Shown: one piece after another, positions 8,203 through 16,506 of the stretch | How the letters are laid out: each line of letters begins with the position of its first letter | Position numbering within the stretch: position 1 is the stretch's first letter | NCBI GenBank assembly: GCA_045124465.1 | Contig: JBGVLV010000023.1 | Location: 1 to 64,000 of the forward strand | Length of the DNA stretch: 64,000 bases | Direction: 5' to 3' | From: Scatosoma sp045124465 | GTDB lineage: Bacteria; Bacillota; Clostridia; Christensenellales; Borkfalkiaceae | Made by a program: the position numbers and the translations under genes | The notes under the pieces: generated by a model | What the model saw: the letters and a program-made list of their open reading frames with translations, nothing else | Databases searched by the model: none | What the model was told of the DNA's origin: nothing

Positions 8203-8757
8203 ATGAACGAAAAATTTCTCATCGCCTCCGATATTCACGGTTCGGCGTTTTGGTGCGATAAACTTTTGAACGCTTTCGAGCGGGAACAAGCCGCGCGACT
8301 CGTCCTGCTCGGTGATCTTTTATATCACGGTCCGCGCAACGATTTCCCCGACGGCTACGAGCCGAAAAAGGTGTTCGCCGCGCTCAACGCGTATAAGGAA
8401 AAGATCGTCGCCGTGCGCGGGAATTGCGACAGCGAAGTAGATCAGATGGTCCTCGAATTCCCCATTATGGCGGACTACGCGCTGTTGCCGTTCCACGGCA
8501 AAACGCTGTTTCTTACCCACGGTCATTTGTATAACGAGGAAAACCCTCCCCTGTTACAAGCGGGCGACGTGCTTTTCAACGGGCATTTCCATACGCCTTG
8601 CCACCGCGAACTGCGCGGCGGCGGGACTTACGCGAATTGCGGTTCGGTCGCTCTGCCCAAGGACGGCACGCCCCATTCGTATATCCTGTTAAGCGGCGAC
8701 GGGCTTACCTTTAAAGACCTTGCCACGGGCGAACCGTTCGACCGTTTTACGTTCTGA
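8203..8757 (+). CDS. yfcE: YfcE-family metallophosphodiesterase
   Basis: A 184-residue calcineurin-like phosphoesterase with the full metal-binding motif series: SDIHG (9-13), GDLLYHGPRN, GNCD, THGH and GHFHTP. The YfcE/MJ0936 clade cleaves phosphodiesters in vitro with Mn2+; the physiological substrate is unclear. It follows the MDR-like gene in the same direction, probably in one transcript. Confidence 0.88.
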   Translation: MNEKFLIASDIHGSAFWCDKLLNAFEREQAARLVLLGDLLYHGPRNDFPDGYEPKKVFAALNAYKEKIVAVRGNCDSEVDQMVLEFPIMADYALLPFHGKTLFLTHGHLYNEENPPLLQAGDVLFNGHFHTPCHRELRGGGTYANCGSVALPKDGTPHSYILLSGDGLTFKDLATGEPFDRFTF

Positions 8758-8802
8758 TCGGGAAAAAGAGAAAAAAAATTATTTATTTTTTCGTTCAAAC
8801 GC

Positions 8803-8831
8803 TTGACTTGTATCGAATATTATGATAATAT
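8803..8831 (+). promoter_or_regulatory. Promoter of the trpB T-box transcript
   Basis: TTGACT at 8803-8808, a 17-bp spacer and TAATAT at 8826-8831. The T-box leader starts just downstream. Confidence 0.7.
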
Positions 8832-8837
8832 AAAGAA

Positions 8838-9120
8838 AATCAAACGAAACCGATGAGTAAGGATAGTACTTTCGGGAAAGCGTCTCAGCAGAGAGCCGCA
8901 GGCGGTGGAATTGCGGCGAGGCGCACGAAGGGAATGGGCTTACGAGGGCGAACGAACGCACTTTACGTGTCAGTAGCAATCGACGGGAACTGCGCCCGTA
9001 AAAAGGCAGAGCGTATGTTTGTACGCAAAAAAGCGGACTTTTTTCAAAGTCAATTTGGGTGGCACCGCGGTAGTATATATCGTCCCGAAAACGGAGTTTC
9101 TCCGTCTTCGGGCTTTTTTT
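8838..9120 (+). promoter_or_regulatory. T-box riboswitch, tryptophan specifier (UGG)
   Basis: The leader senses uncharged tRNA-Trp and allows read-through into trpB. The Stem I landmarks are an AGTA segment opposite GGAATGGG, which places the specifier codon TGG at 8935-8937, plus the AGAGAG and GGTGGAA segments. The T-box antiterminator sequence GGGTGGCACCGCGG is at 9057-9070. The competing terminator is CCCGAA...TTCGGG at 9084-9112, followed by seven T residues. The Trp specifier agrees with the downstream gene. Confidence 0.93.
9084..9120 (+). terminator. T-box-controlled intrinsic terminator
   Basis: A GC-rich stem (CCCGAA/ACGGAG pairing with CTCCGT/TTCGGG) is followed by TTTTTTT at 9114-9120. 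It is the off-state structure of the T-box. Confidence 0.9.
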
Positions 9121-9141
9121 ATCAAAAGGAGGTAACGAGAT

Positions 9142-9237
9142 ATGAACGAAAAGAGAATTTTCCGATGGCGAACGGCGTTTTTCCCGATCCCCCGTCCCAC
9201 AACGTTTATATCAATTCAAAAGGAGTTATTATTATGA
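9142..9237 (+). CDS. Short leader ORF (31 aa) coupled to trpB
   Basis: An ATG at 9142 stands nine bases after a strong AGGAGG and opens 31 codons that end in TGA overlapping the trpB ATG (ATGA at 9234-9237). The peptide is basic and hydrophobic, with one Trp codon at position 9 and no recognisable domain. The trpB ribosome-binding site (AAGGAG) lies inside this ORF. Translation of the mini-ORF would deliver ribosomes onto trpB, so it is best read as a coupling or leader ORF; whether a stable peptide is made is unknown. Confidence 0.5.
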   Translation: MNEKRIFRWRTAFFPIPRPTTFISIQKELLL

Positions 9238-10607
9238 AAACGGAAATCCCCTATAAGATCTATTTAAGCGAAGAAGAACTTCCCAGACAATGGCTGAACC
9301 TGCGTGCGTTTATGGATAAGAAACCCGCGCCCCTGCTCAATCCCGCTACCCTCAAACCGATGACGGAAGAGGAACTTTCCGCGGTCTTTTGCAACGAGCT
9401 TGCCAAACAGGAACTCGACGATACCACGAAATATATCGACATACCCGAAGAGGTACGCAATTTCTATAAAATGTACCGTCCCGCGCCGCTGGTGCGCGCG
9501 TACTGTCTGGAAAAGGCGCTCGGCACGCCCGCGAAGATCTACTATAAATTCGAAGGCAACAACACCAGCGGAAGTCACAAGCTCAATTCCGCGATCGCAC
9601 AAGCGTATTACGCAAAAGAACAGGGCTTGAAAGGCGTGACCACCGAAACGGGCGCGGGACAATGGGGTACGGCGCTCTCGATGGCTTGTTCCTATTTCGG
9701 GCTTGATTGCCGCGTGTATATGGTCAAGGTATCTTACGAACAGAAACCTTTCCGCCGCGAAGTAATGCGTACGTACGGCGCGAACGTGACCCCCTCCCCC
9801 TCCATGACGACCAACGTCGGCAGAAAAATTCTCGAAGAATTCCCCGGCACGACGGGTTCGCTCGGTTGCGCCATCTCCGAGGCGGTCGAGGCGGCGACGG
9901 GTATGGACGGCTACCGCTACGTGCTCGGCAGCGTGCTCAATCAGGTGCTTTTGCACCAGTCGGTCATCGGACTTGAAACCAAGACCGCGCTCGACAAATA
10001 CGGCGTAAAGCCCGATATCATCATCGGTTGCGCGGGCGGCGGTTCCAACCTCGGCGGGCTTATCGCGCCGTTCATGGCGGAGAAATTACAGGGCAAAGCC
10101 GACTACCGTTTCATCGCGGTCGAACCCGCGTCCTGTCCCTCGCTCACGCGCGGGAAATACGCATACGATTTCTGCGATACGGGCAAGGTGTGTCCGCTCG
10201 CCAAAATGTACACGCTCGGTTCGGGCTTTATCCCCTCGGCAAACCACGCGGGCGGACTTCGCTATCACGGCATGACCACCACCCTTTCCGAACTGTACGA
10301 CGAAGGGCTTATGGAGGCGCGCGCCGTCGAACAGACCTCCGTTTTCGAGGCGGCGGAATATTTCGCGAGAGTGGAAGGCATCTTGCCCGCGCCCGAATCC
10401 AGCCACGCCATTCGCGTCGCGATAGACGAGGCGAAAAAATGCAAGGAAACGGGCGAGGAAAAGACCATCGTATTCGGGCTTACGGGTACGGGGTATTTCG
10501 ATATGGTCGCATACGAGAAATTCCACGACGGAAAAATGACCGACTATATCCCCTCCGATGCCGACCTTGCCAAAGGCTTTGCAGGGATACCCAAACTCGA
10601 TCTTTGA
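9234..10607 (+). CDS. trpB: Tryptophan synthase beta chain, TrpB2 type
   Basis: A 457-residue PLP enzyme that condenses serine with indole to give tryptophan. The PLP lysine is K116 in NTSGSHKLNSA, and a glycine-rich phosphate loop CAGGGSNLGG lies in the C-terminal half. Length and sequence match the longer TrpB2 branch, which usually works without TrpA; no trpA or other trp gene is nearby. TrpB2 is thought to salvage indole, and the Trp T-box upstream supports expression on Trp starvation. The frame runs upstream through the T-box, but ATG 9234 with AAGGAG is the real start. Confidence 0.93.
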   Translation: MKTEIPYKIYLSEEELPRQWLNLRAFMDKKPAPLLNPATLKPMTEEELSAVFCNELAKQELDDTTKYIDIPEEVRNFYKMYRPAPLVRAYCLEKALGTPAKIYYKFEGNNTSGSHKLNSAIAQAYYAKEQGLKGVTTETGAGQWGTALSMACSYFGLDCRVYMVKVSYEQKPFRREVMRTYGANVTPSPSMTTNVGRKILEEFPGTTGSLGCAISEAVEAATGMDGYRYVLGSVLNQVLLHQSVIGLETKTALDKYGVKPDIIIGCAGGGSNLGGLIAPFMAEKLQGKADYRFIAVEPASCPSLTRGKYAYDFCDTGKVCPLAKMYTLGSGFIPSANHAGGLRYHGMTTTLSELYDEGLMEARAVEQTSVFEAAEYFARVEGILPAPESSHAIRVAIDEAKKCKETGEEKTIVFGLTGTGYFDMVAYEKFHDGKMTDYIPSDADLAKGFAGIPKLDL

Positions 10608-10628
10608 TACTACGGCTCAAAAAAAATC

Positions 10629-10661
10629 GCCGCGCTTTCAAACGAAAGCGCGGCTGTTTTT
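10629..10661. terminator. Bidirectional terminator between trpB and psd
   Basis: An 11-bp stem GCCGCGCTTTC/GAAAGCGCGGC with loop AAAC is flanked by an A-run before and TGTTTTTA after, so it can serve both convergent genes. Confidence 0.88.
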
Positions 10662-10672
10662 ATTTATCGTTT

Positions 10673-11524
10673 TTATACGTTGGCAACGCCGATACGTTCC
10701 CCGCAACGCACGACCGTTTCGTCGCCGTTTGCGGTGTTGGCGAAAAATTCCTTGTCGAGCGACACTTTGTCCTTTTCCACGAGCAGAACGATCGTCGAAC
10801 CGCCGAATTCGAATCTGCCTTTCTCCTCGCCGCGTTTGAACGCCCCCGCGCCGTGGTTGTTGACGATACGCCCGACCATCATCGCGCCTACTTCCACTTG
10901 CGTTACATCTCCGAAATTCGCCGTATGCAGTACGGTGTATTCGCGGCAGTTCTCCGTGAACACCCGCCGTTTTTCCAACGCGTACGGTTGCACGGTGTGC
11001 AATCTGCCTTTGAGGAACACGTTCTCGCCCTTTTCGCAGTCGTCGAGGTAGAAATAGCGGTGATAATCCTCCACCGCGAGCCGAAGGACGATACAAAGCC
11101 CGCCCTCGTATTTTTTGGCAAGTTCGGAGTTTTTGAGCAAGCTTTCCACGGTATACGGAAAACCCTTGATCTCATACCTGCCCCCCTCGTCCACGCGGTA
11201 GGCGGATATTTTTCCGTCGCAGGGCGACGGAAATTCGGCGTTCTCAATCGCAAAGGGGCGAAGTCCCGCGCGGATACGGCGGGTGAAAAAGGCGTTAAAG
11301 CTCTTGTACTTCTCCTCCTCGAATTGCGACATATCTATGCCGTTACGACGGATATACCCTTTTATCAGTCCGCGGGAAAGAAAGCTATCCAAAAACGCGC
11401 CCGCGAGCTTGGAGATCCAACGCCTGGTGAGCAAACGCAAAACCGCCCCGCCAAACCGCGTGTTATACAGAAAACGCACGGACGGAGCGGGAGCGGAAGT
11501 TTCTTTCGTTACGATCGGTCTCAT
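10673..11524 (-). CDS. psd: Phosphatidylserine decarboxylase
   Basis: A 283-residue proenzyme that converts phosphatidylserine to phosphatidylethanolamine using a pyruvoyl group. The self-cleavage site is GGST at 241-244 (variant of LGST), with Ser243 as pyruvoyl precursor. The EDYHRYFYLDD region carries the conserved His needed for processing. The start codon overlaps the pssA stop by 4 bases (ATGA), giving a ybhN-pssA-psd operon. Confidence 0.93.
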   Translation of the reverse strand: MRPIVTKETSAPAPSVRFLYNTRFGGAVLRLLTRRWISKLAGAFLDSFLSRGLIKGYIRRNGIDMSQFEEEKYKSFNAFFTRRIRAGLRPFAIENAEFPSPCDGKISAYRVDEGGRYEIKGFPYTVESLLKNSELAKKYEGGLCIVLRLAVEDYHRYFYLDDCEKGENVFLKGRLHTVQPYALEKRRVFTENCREYTVLHTANFGDVTQVEVGAMMVGRIVNNHGAGAFKRGEEKGRFEFGGSTIVLLVEKDKVSLDKEFFANTANGDETVVRCGERIGVANV

Positions 11525-12204
11525 TTGAACACCGTCAGATTCAGCGTAAGCAACGCGCCGAGAATGACGGCGAGCACCGCCATCGCCACAAGCAGACCTT
11601 TGACGCCGAGCTTGGGCATTTTAAAACGGAGTACGAACAGCACGGAAAGAGCTACGTAGCCGACGAGCATCGTCGCGTTCCAACCCACCGAATAGTCGGG
11701 GAACATCGTCGCTATGAGATAGAAAATGGGCAACGCGAACGCCACGTTGGTCACGGGCAAGCCTTCGTAGAAGGTACGTTTGCCGCAGTTCTCGTCCTCG
11801 GTGCGGATCTCCTCGGTCACGTCGAAATAGGCGAGCCGAATGAGCGCGCACAGCACGAACAGACCATAAACGGGAATATAGAACCAACGGTTGATCTTCA
11901 TACCGAACCCGATCATTGCGGGCGCGACGCCGAACGCGATCAGATCGCTGAGCGAGTCGATACGTTCGCCGAACATCTGGTCCTCGCGCGTTCTGTTCTT
12001 TCTCGTTCGCGCCACCGCGCCGTCGAACGCGTCGCATACGCCCGAGATCAACAGACAGATCACGCCGATATCGGGGCGGGGTTCTCTGTTCCCGCCGACC
12101 GAGAAACATATCCCCACGATCGCCGACAGCACGGATATGTACGTGAGGATAACGCCGTAGTGGTAGAATCCCACGAATACTTTACGTTTCTTTTGTTCCT
12201 TCAT
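11521..12204 (-). CDS. pssA: CDP-diacylglycerol--serine O-phosphatidyltransferase
   Basis: A 227-residue CDP-alcohol phosphatidyltransferase that makes phosphatidylserine, the substrate of the downstream Psd. The catalytic signature is at 61-87: D61-G62, A65-R66, G79, D83 and D87. The gap between AR and G is 12 residues rather than the textbook 8, as in some Firmicute PssA proteins. There are several membrane helices on both sides of the motif. The start overlaps the end of the ybhN-like gene by 23 bases. Confidence 0.9.
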   Translation of the reverse strand: MKEQKKRKVFVGFYHYGVILTYISVLSAIVGICFSVGGNREPRPDIGVICLLISGVCDAFDGAVARTRKNRTREDQMFGERIDSLSDLIAFGVAPAMIGFGMKINRWFYIPVYGLFVLCALIRLAYFDVTEEIRTEDENCGKRTFYEGLPVTNVAFALPIFYLIATMFPDYSVGWNATMLVGYVALSVLFVLRFKMPKLGVKGLLVAMAVLAVILGALLTLNLTVFK

Positions 12205-13291
12205 CTTCGCAAACTTCTCCTTCTCTTTCGTTTTCGTTTTCTTTGTCTTCGTCTTCGTCTTTGGGCGCGCGTTTCATAAGACCGATATGATACCCGATGG
12301 TATAAACGCCGCTGAGCAGCATACTGCAATAATACGAGATCACGCGCGTGACCATCATCGCCACGAGTATGAACGCGGGCGCGAATATGCCCTCGTATAC
12401 GTTCAGATACAAATACTCGAACGCCACCGCGCCGCCGGGCAGGGGTATGGAATTATACCCGAGCACCACAAACGCTTGCAGGGCGAACACTTCCGCCATA
12501 TTGCAATCGCTCGCCGCCGCGCACACGAACGCCGACACCATAATGAGCGCCGCGCGTTGGGCTACGTTGCAGAGCAATACCCACAACGTCAACGTTTTAT
12601 GTTCCCGAAAACACGCGTAACAGCTACGGTATTTCTCCACTACGCCTTCGAGCTTTCCCCGCCATTTATCCCCGTTCTTCATCAACCGTATTTTCAAAAG
12701 CAGGGAAATGCCGAAATTTCCGACTTTCAACACGCCGCTGTGCCAGCACATACACGCGATAAAGAACGCGAGCAAAAACACCTGCGAAACGATCCCGATC
12801 ACGATGAGTACTTTCACGAACGTATCGAACCCCAAAAACAGGTCGAAACGGCAAACAAGCGCGCCGCCGCCGAGCAGAATGATCGCCGCCGTATACCCGA
12901 CGAGGTTGAATATCAGCGCGAAACAGGACGCGCCGCCCGATACGCCGTCTTTCACCATATAATACGCCGAGGCGGGCTGACCGCCCGTCGCCGACGGCGT
13001 GATCGCGGAATAGTAGACGTCCGAGGTCGAATAGGCGAGCGAAGAACGCCATTTTGGCTTATAGCCGAACTTTCGCAAAATGATATGTACGCTGAGCGCC
13101 TCGAAAAAGATAAACAACAGCATACAAACGACCGCGCCCACCAGATACCACGCGTTGCAAGCGGCGAAAAACTCTTTCAGCGTTTGGAAATTGAGTTCCT
13201 CGTTGCTCTTTATCAGGATAACGATGGTAACGACCGCCAACGCCACGACGAAGAAGATATTCAGCAGTTGTTTTTTCGTGTTTTTTTTCAT
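12182..13291 (-). CDS. YbhN/LPG-synthase-TM-domain flippase-like membrane protein
   Basis: A 369-residue polytopic protein of the UPF0104 family (the membrane half of MprF-like lysylphosphatidylglycerol synthases), without the cytosolic aminoacyl-transferase domain. About eight membrane segments lie between residues 10 and 340, including YSTSDVYYSAITPSATGGQP, typical of the family. The tail is very acidic (DEDEDKENENEREGE). I chose ATG 13291 (MKKNTKKQLL) over an upstream GTG at 13324. Being first in an operon with pssA and psd suggests a role in moving or sensing phospholipids; this is inferred. Confidence 0.78.
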   Translation of the reverse strand: MKKNTKKQLLNIFFVVALAVVTIVILIKSNEELNFQTLKEFFAACNAWYLVGAVVCMLLFIFFEALSVHIILRKFGYKPKWRSSLAYSTSDVYYSAITPSATGGQPASAYYMVKDGVSGGASCFALIFNLVGYTAAIILLGGGALVCRFDLFLGFDTFVKVLIVIGIVSQVFLLAFFIACMCWHSGVLKVGNFGISLLLKIRLMKNGDKWRGKLEGVVEKYRSCYACFREHKTLTLWVLLCNVAQRAALIMVSAFVCAAASDCNMAEVFALQAFVVLGYNSIPLPGGAVAFEYLYLNVYEGIFAPAFILVAMMVTRVISYYCSMLLSGVYTIGYHIGLMKRAPKDEDEDKENENEREGEVCEDEGTKET

Positions 13292-13676
13292 ACCCGTCCG
13301 TCGTGCGCTCCGCGCGCTTGTCACATATTTTCTTTACATTTTACCAAATTAACGGCATTTTGTCAAGCATACGTCACCGAATAATCACAATTTATCTCAT
13401 TCCCGCAAATAAAGGGGGATCTTGTCTTTTCTTGCAGAAAACGTTTGCGGGTACCCGCAAACGTTTTTTGAGCGTTCGCCGCATACCTGCCCGTATCGTA
13501 TGCGGTCAGCCGCATACTTTCTCCCCTATTGCGCCGTCTTGCAAAAAAGGTCGGAAAAGTTCGTTTCCGCCCGTTTTTTGCCGTTTGGGGTTTCCGATCT
13601 ATGCGGTCAGCCCCATTCGGGGCGTTCCGACCTTTTTCGCTACGCGAATTTTGTCCTATGCGCAAACGGGCATATT
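13292..13676. other. 385-bp intergenic region with several strong hairpins
   Basis: No plausible gene is seen. It holds a 30-bp perfect palindrome (13438-13467) followed by T residues, a GTATGCGG/CCGCATAC hairpin (13498-13517), a GCCCC/GGGGC hairpin near 13610-13623 and a long-range inverted repeat: GGTCGGAA at 13549-13556 pairs with TTCCGACC at 13625-13632, with A- and T-runs outside. A terminator function fits the outer pair; the rest is unexplained. Confidence 0.6.
13438..13469. terminator. Palindromic terminator-like hairpin
   Basis: A perfect palindrome centred on GGGTACCC with AAAACG and CGTTTT at the ends, followed by TT. It could terminate transcripts from either side. Confidence 0.65.
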
Positions 13677-14882
13677 TTATTCCCCGTCAAACCACCGCAA
13701 AGCGTTGTAGGCGAGGAGCGCCGCGCCGATACACAGCGCGCGTTCGTCGAACCTTACTTTGGGGTGGTGCAAAGGATAGCCGTACCCTTCCCCGCTATTC
13801 CCCGCCGCGAGCGCGAGCATGACGGAGGGCGTTTCGCGGCTGATATACGCAAAATCCTCGCTGCCGCCGTTGCGGTTGGTCGCGCCGCCAAGCTCCGAGG
13901 CGGTAAGCACGTTTCCGCCGCCGAGCAATTCGCGCGCGTTGCGTTCGACGAACGCCGAAACGTTTTCGTCGTTGAGCAGGGTCGGACAGCCGCCCTCGAA
14001 CAGAACTTTCGCCTTCGCGCGGTAAGCTTTGGCGATCCCCGCCGAAAGGGTTTTCAAACGGGCTTTGACCTCTTCCCTGGTCTGTTCGTCGAACGCGCGG
14101 AGCGTGCCTTCGAGAACGGCGGTATCCGCAATGACGTTGCCCGCGGTCCCGCCCCGTAATTTCCCGACGGTGAGGACGGCGGGCGCGTTTACCGAGATCT
14201 CGCGGGCGGGTATTTCCTGTAATGCGAGAAGGATATGCGCCGCGACGGAGATCGCGTCCACGCCGTTCTGCGGCGTCGAGCCGTGACAGCCTTTGCCCGT
14301 CACCTCTATTTTAAAATAGTCCGCGGCGGGCGCGCCCACGCCCGAGGGCGGAACGACCGCCGTGCCGATCGGGAACGGTACGTCCGTCATTACGTGCAAC
14401 GCCATCGCCGCGCCCACTTCGGGGTTTTGCAAAACGCCTGCGGCGATCGTATCTTGCGCGCCCTGCAAGATCTCCTCGGCGGGTTGAAAAAGCAGTTTCA
14501 CGACCCCGTTCAGTTCGGTTTCGTACGTTTTCAGAAGTTTCGCCGCGCCGAGGAGCATAGCCGTGTGCATATCGTGTCCGCAGGCGTGCATATTCCCGTT
14601 TTTACAGGCGAACGGTTCGCCCGAACGTTCGGGTATCGGCAATCCGTCCATATCCGCGCGGAGCAAAAACGCCTTGCGCTTGCCCGCTTTCCCGACCGTC
14701 GCGACAAGCCCCGACCTGCCGCAGGGCTGGGGTTTATACCCCATTTCTTCCAACCTCGACCCGACGAACGCCGTCGTGTTTTCGAGTTCGAACCCGACTT
14801 CGGCGTGTTCGTGCAAAAAGCGGCGGCAGCCGACGAGTTCGGATTGCAACTTTTTCGCGTTTTCTAATATATCCTTATACAT
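13677..14882 (-). CDS. M20D-family metal-dependent amidohydrolase/peptidase
   Basis: A 401-residue enzyme of the hippurate hydrolase/amino-acid amidohydrolase group. Family motifs include RRFLHEHAEVGFE (20-32), ADMDGLP (76-82) and CGHDMH (101-106), the last supplying a metal-bridging Cys and His. A dimerisation lid domain lies in the middle. It removes acyl groups from N-acylated amino acids or similar amides; the precise substrate is not readable. It is monocistronic in appearance, with the mgsA/rbsK chimera 50 bases upstream on the same strand. Confidence 0.85.
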   Translation of the reverse strand: MYKDILENAKKLQSELVGCRRFLHEHAEVGFELENTTAFVGSRLEEMGYKPQPCGRSGLVATVGKAGKRKAFLLRADMDGLPIPERSGEPFACKNGNMHACGHDMHTAMLLGAAKLLKTYETELNGVVKLLFQPAEEILQGAQDTIAAGVLQNPEVGAAMALHVMTDVPFPIGTAVVPPSGVGAPAADYFKIEVTGKGCHGSTPQNGVDAISVAAHILLALQEIPAREISVNAPAVLTVGKLRGGTAGNVIADTAVLEGTLRAFDEQTREEVKARLKTLSAGIAKAYRAKAKVLFEGGCPTLLNDENVSAFVERNARELLGGGNVLTASELGGATNRNGGSEDFAYISRETPSVMLALAAGNSGEGYGYPLHHPKVRFDERALCIGAALLAYNALRWFDGE

Positions 14883-14932
14883 AAAACGACCCCTCCCGAC
14901 GCAGTATGCGCGAAAGGGGTCGTTTTTATTGC

Positions 14933-15541
14933 TTAATAGTTAAGAGTTTCTTCTCTCGTGGGGATAGAGGGTTGCGCGCCCTGACGGGTGCAGGCGATGG
15001 ACGCCGCTTTACTGCCGAACTTCGCCGACTCTTCCAGGCTCTTGCCCTCCGCAAGATACGCCGTCAGACCGCCGCAAAGCGTATCTCCCGCCGCCGTCGT
15101 GTCCACGGGCTTTATCTTCATACACGGGTATACCGTTCCGCCCTCTTTCGTGCGGATCTCGAGCCCTTTTCCGCCGAGCGTAACGAGCAACGTCCCGACC
15201 TTTTTAAGGATCTCCTCCCGACCGCCTAAAAGTTCCGTTTCCGTTTCGTTGGGCGTTACGAGGTCGCAATACTCCAAATACGGCGCGATCTCCTTATTCG
15301 CGGGCGCGGGATTGAGCACGACGAACATTCCCTTTTCTTTCGCCTTTTTCAAGCCGTAACCGATGATCTCGATAGGATTTTCGAGCTGGGTCAAATAAAT
15401 ATCCCCCGCGTTCGCCGTAGTGCCCGTGCCGCAAAGGTCAAACCTTTCGAGTACGGTCTTGTTTTTTAACGCCCAGTTCACCATCGCGGCTTTTTTGTTG
15501 TCGTGCGCGATCAGCGCAATCGTCTTTTTCTTCTTTCGCAT
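14933..15541 (-). CDS. Chimeric ORF: methylglyoxal synthase N-terminus joined to ribokinase C-terminal part
   Basis: 202 residues. Residues about 4-42 match the start of methylglyoxal synthase (IALIAHDNKK, then GTGTT of the phosphate site). From about residue 43 (ANAGDIYLTQLENP) to the end it matches the C-terminal two thirds of ribokinase, including LNPAPA, TPNETE and the TTAAGDT catalytic/anion-hole region. The MgsA catalytic Asp and the ribokinase N-terminal sugar-binding part are missing. Junction at about 15410-15420. It has a good ribosome-binding site (GAGGAG), but neither enzyme activity is expected. Origin by deletion between mgsA and rbsK, or an assembly error, are both possible. 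Confidence 0.8.
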   Translation of the reverse strand: MRKKKKTIALIAHDNKKAAMVNWALKNKTVLERFDLCGTGTTANAGDIYLTQLENPIEIIGYGLKKAKEKGMFVVLNPAPANKEIAPYLEYCDLVTPNETETELLGGREEILKKVGTLLVTLGGKGLEIRTKEGGTVYPCMKIKPVDTTAAGDTLCGGLTAYLAEGKSLEESAKFGSKAASIACTRQGAQPSIPTREETLNY

Positions 15542-15578
15542 AAATTTTATCTCCTCTTTATTTTATAACTACTCTCGC

Positions 15579-16331
15579 TTAACCGAGTAAAATATCCATC
15601 GCCAACATAAAACAGAACCCGACGAGCAACGCATAGGTCGCGCCGCGTTCCACGCCGTGCGAGTGCGTTTCGGGTATCATCTCGTCGCTGATAACGTACA
15701 GCATCGTTCCGCCCGCAAACGCCAACGCGAACGGAAGTATCGCAGAAGAAACGCTGACGGCGAAATAGCCGATGAACGTTCCCACCACTTCGACAAGTCC
15801 CGTAACGAGCGCGCAGAGAAAAGTCTTTTTCTTGGATACGCCCGCCGCGAGCATAGGTCCGATGACGACCATACCCTCGGGAATATTTTGCAGCGCAATA
15901 CCGCCTGCGATGGTCAACGCCTGCGCCGTGTTCCCCGAACCGAATCCCACGCCCGCCGCGATACCCTCGGGCAGGTTGTGGATCGCGATGGCGATAACGA
16001 ACAGGAGTACCTTGCTCAAATTCGCGTTCTGGTGTTCTTCTATGTCGGGACCGATAATCTTGTGCAAATGCGGAACGAGTTTATCCACAAAATTCAGACA
16101 GATCGCGCCCGCAAAGATACCCACGACTGCGATCAACAGACCGAAGTCGCCGCCGTATTCCACGGACGGCAGGATAAGACCGAGGATCGCCGCCGCGAGC
16201 ATTACGCCCGCCGCGAAAGAGAGAATGATATCGGAAAATTTATGCGAAAGGTTTTTAAACAGAAACCCGATCGCCGCGCCGACGACGGTCGCCCCGCCGA
16301 CGCCGAGCGCCGTCAATGCCACCATACCCAT
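15579..16331 (-). CDS. ZIP-family divalent metal transporter (ZupT/GufA-like)
   Basis: A 250-residue integral membrane protein with about eight helices. The metal-binding motifs of the ZIP family are HNLPEG at 118-123 (helix 4) and QNIPEG at 148-153 (helix 5); a His-containing cytoplasmic loop lies before them (PHLHKIIGPDIEEH). It is expected to import Zn2+, Fe2+ or Mn2+ into the cytoplasm. It is a separate gene with nothing regulatory recognised upstream. Confidence 0.92.
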   Translation of the reverse strand: MGMVALTALGVGGATVVGAAIGFLFKNLSHKFSDIILSFAAGVMLAAAILGLILPSVEYGGDFGLLIAVVGIFAGAICLNFVDKLVPHLHKIIGPDIEEHQNANLSKVLLFVIAIAIHNLPEGIAAGVGFGSGNTAQALTIAGGIALQNIPEGMVVIGPMLAAGVSKKKTFLCALVTGLVEVVGTFIGYFAVSVSSAILPFALAFAGGTMLYVISDEMIPETHSHGVERGATYALLVGFCFMLAMDILLG

Positions 16332-16483
16332 AGTTGTATGCCTCTTTTACTTTTTAACTAATTATAAGCGATTTCTCGAAAAAAGTCAATATTGCAAAAT
16401 GAATAATTTCACCGCCGACGGATTTTTATATCCGATCCCGTCGTTTTCGCCAAAAAACGGTTCAAGTCCCCTTGCCTTGAGCA

Positions 16484-16503
16484 GTTTGTACCTATCTTGA
16501 ACC
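16484..16503. repeat. 20-bp direct repeat DR-1, 3' of the 16507 ORF
   Basis: GTTTGTACCTATCTTGAACC, identical to 17878-17897. On the minus strand it begins 4 bases after the stop codon of the 16507-17082 ORF. Confidence 0.85.
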
Positions 16504-16506
16504 GAA

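Noticed and set aside
8853..10607. A 584-residue version of TrpB with a long N-terminal extension
   Set aside because: The extension is the translated T-box leader, including its terminator; TrpB2 starts at ATG 9234 with its own ribosome-binding site.
10028..11659. Plus-strand 543-codon frame spanning the end of trpB, the terminator and psd
   Set aside because: Runs in another frame through the 3' half of trpB, then through an intrinsic terminator and antisense to psd; not a plausible gene.
16459..16503. tRNA fragment (GGTTCAAGTCC resembles a T-loop)
   Set aside because: No T-stem partner, no acceptor or anticodon arm; it forms only an 8-bp inverted repeat with the 20-bp repeat copy.
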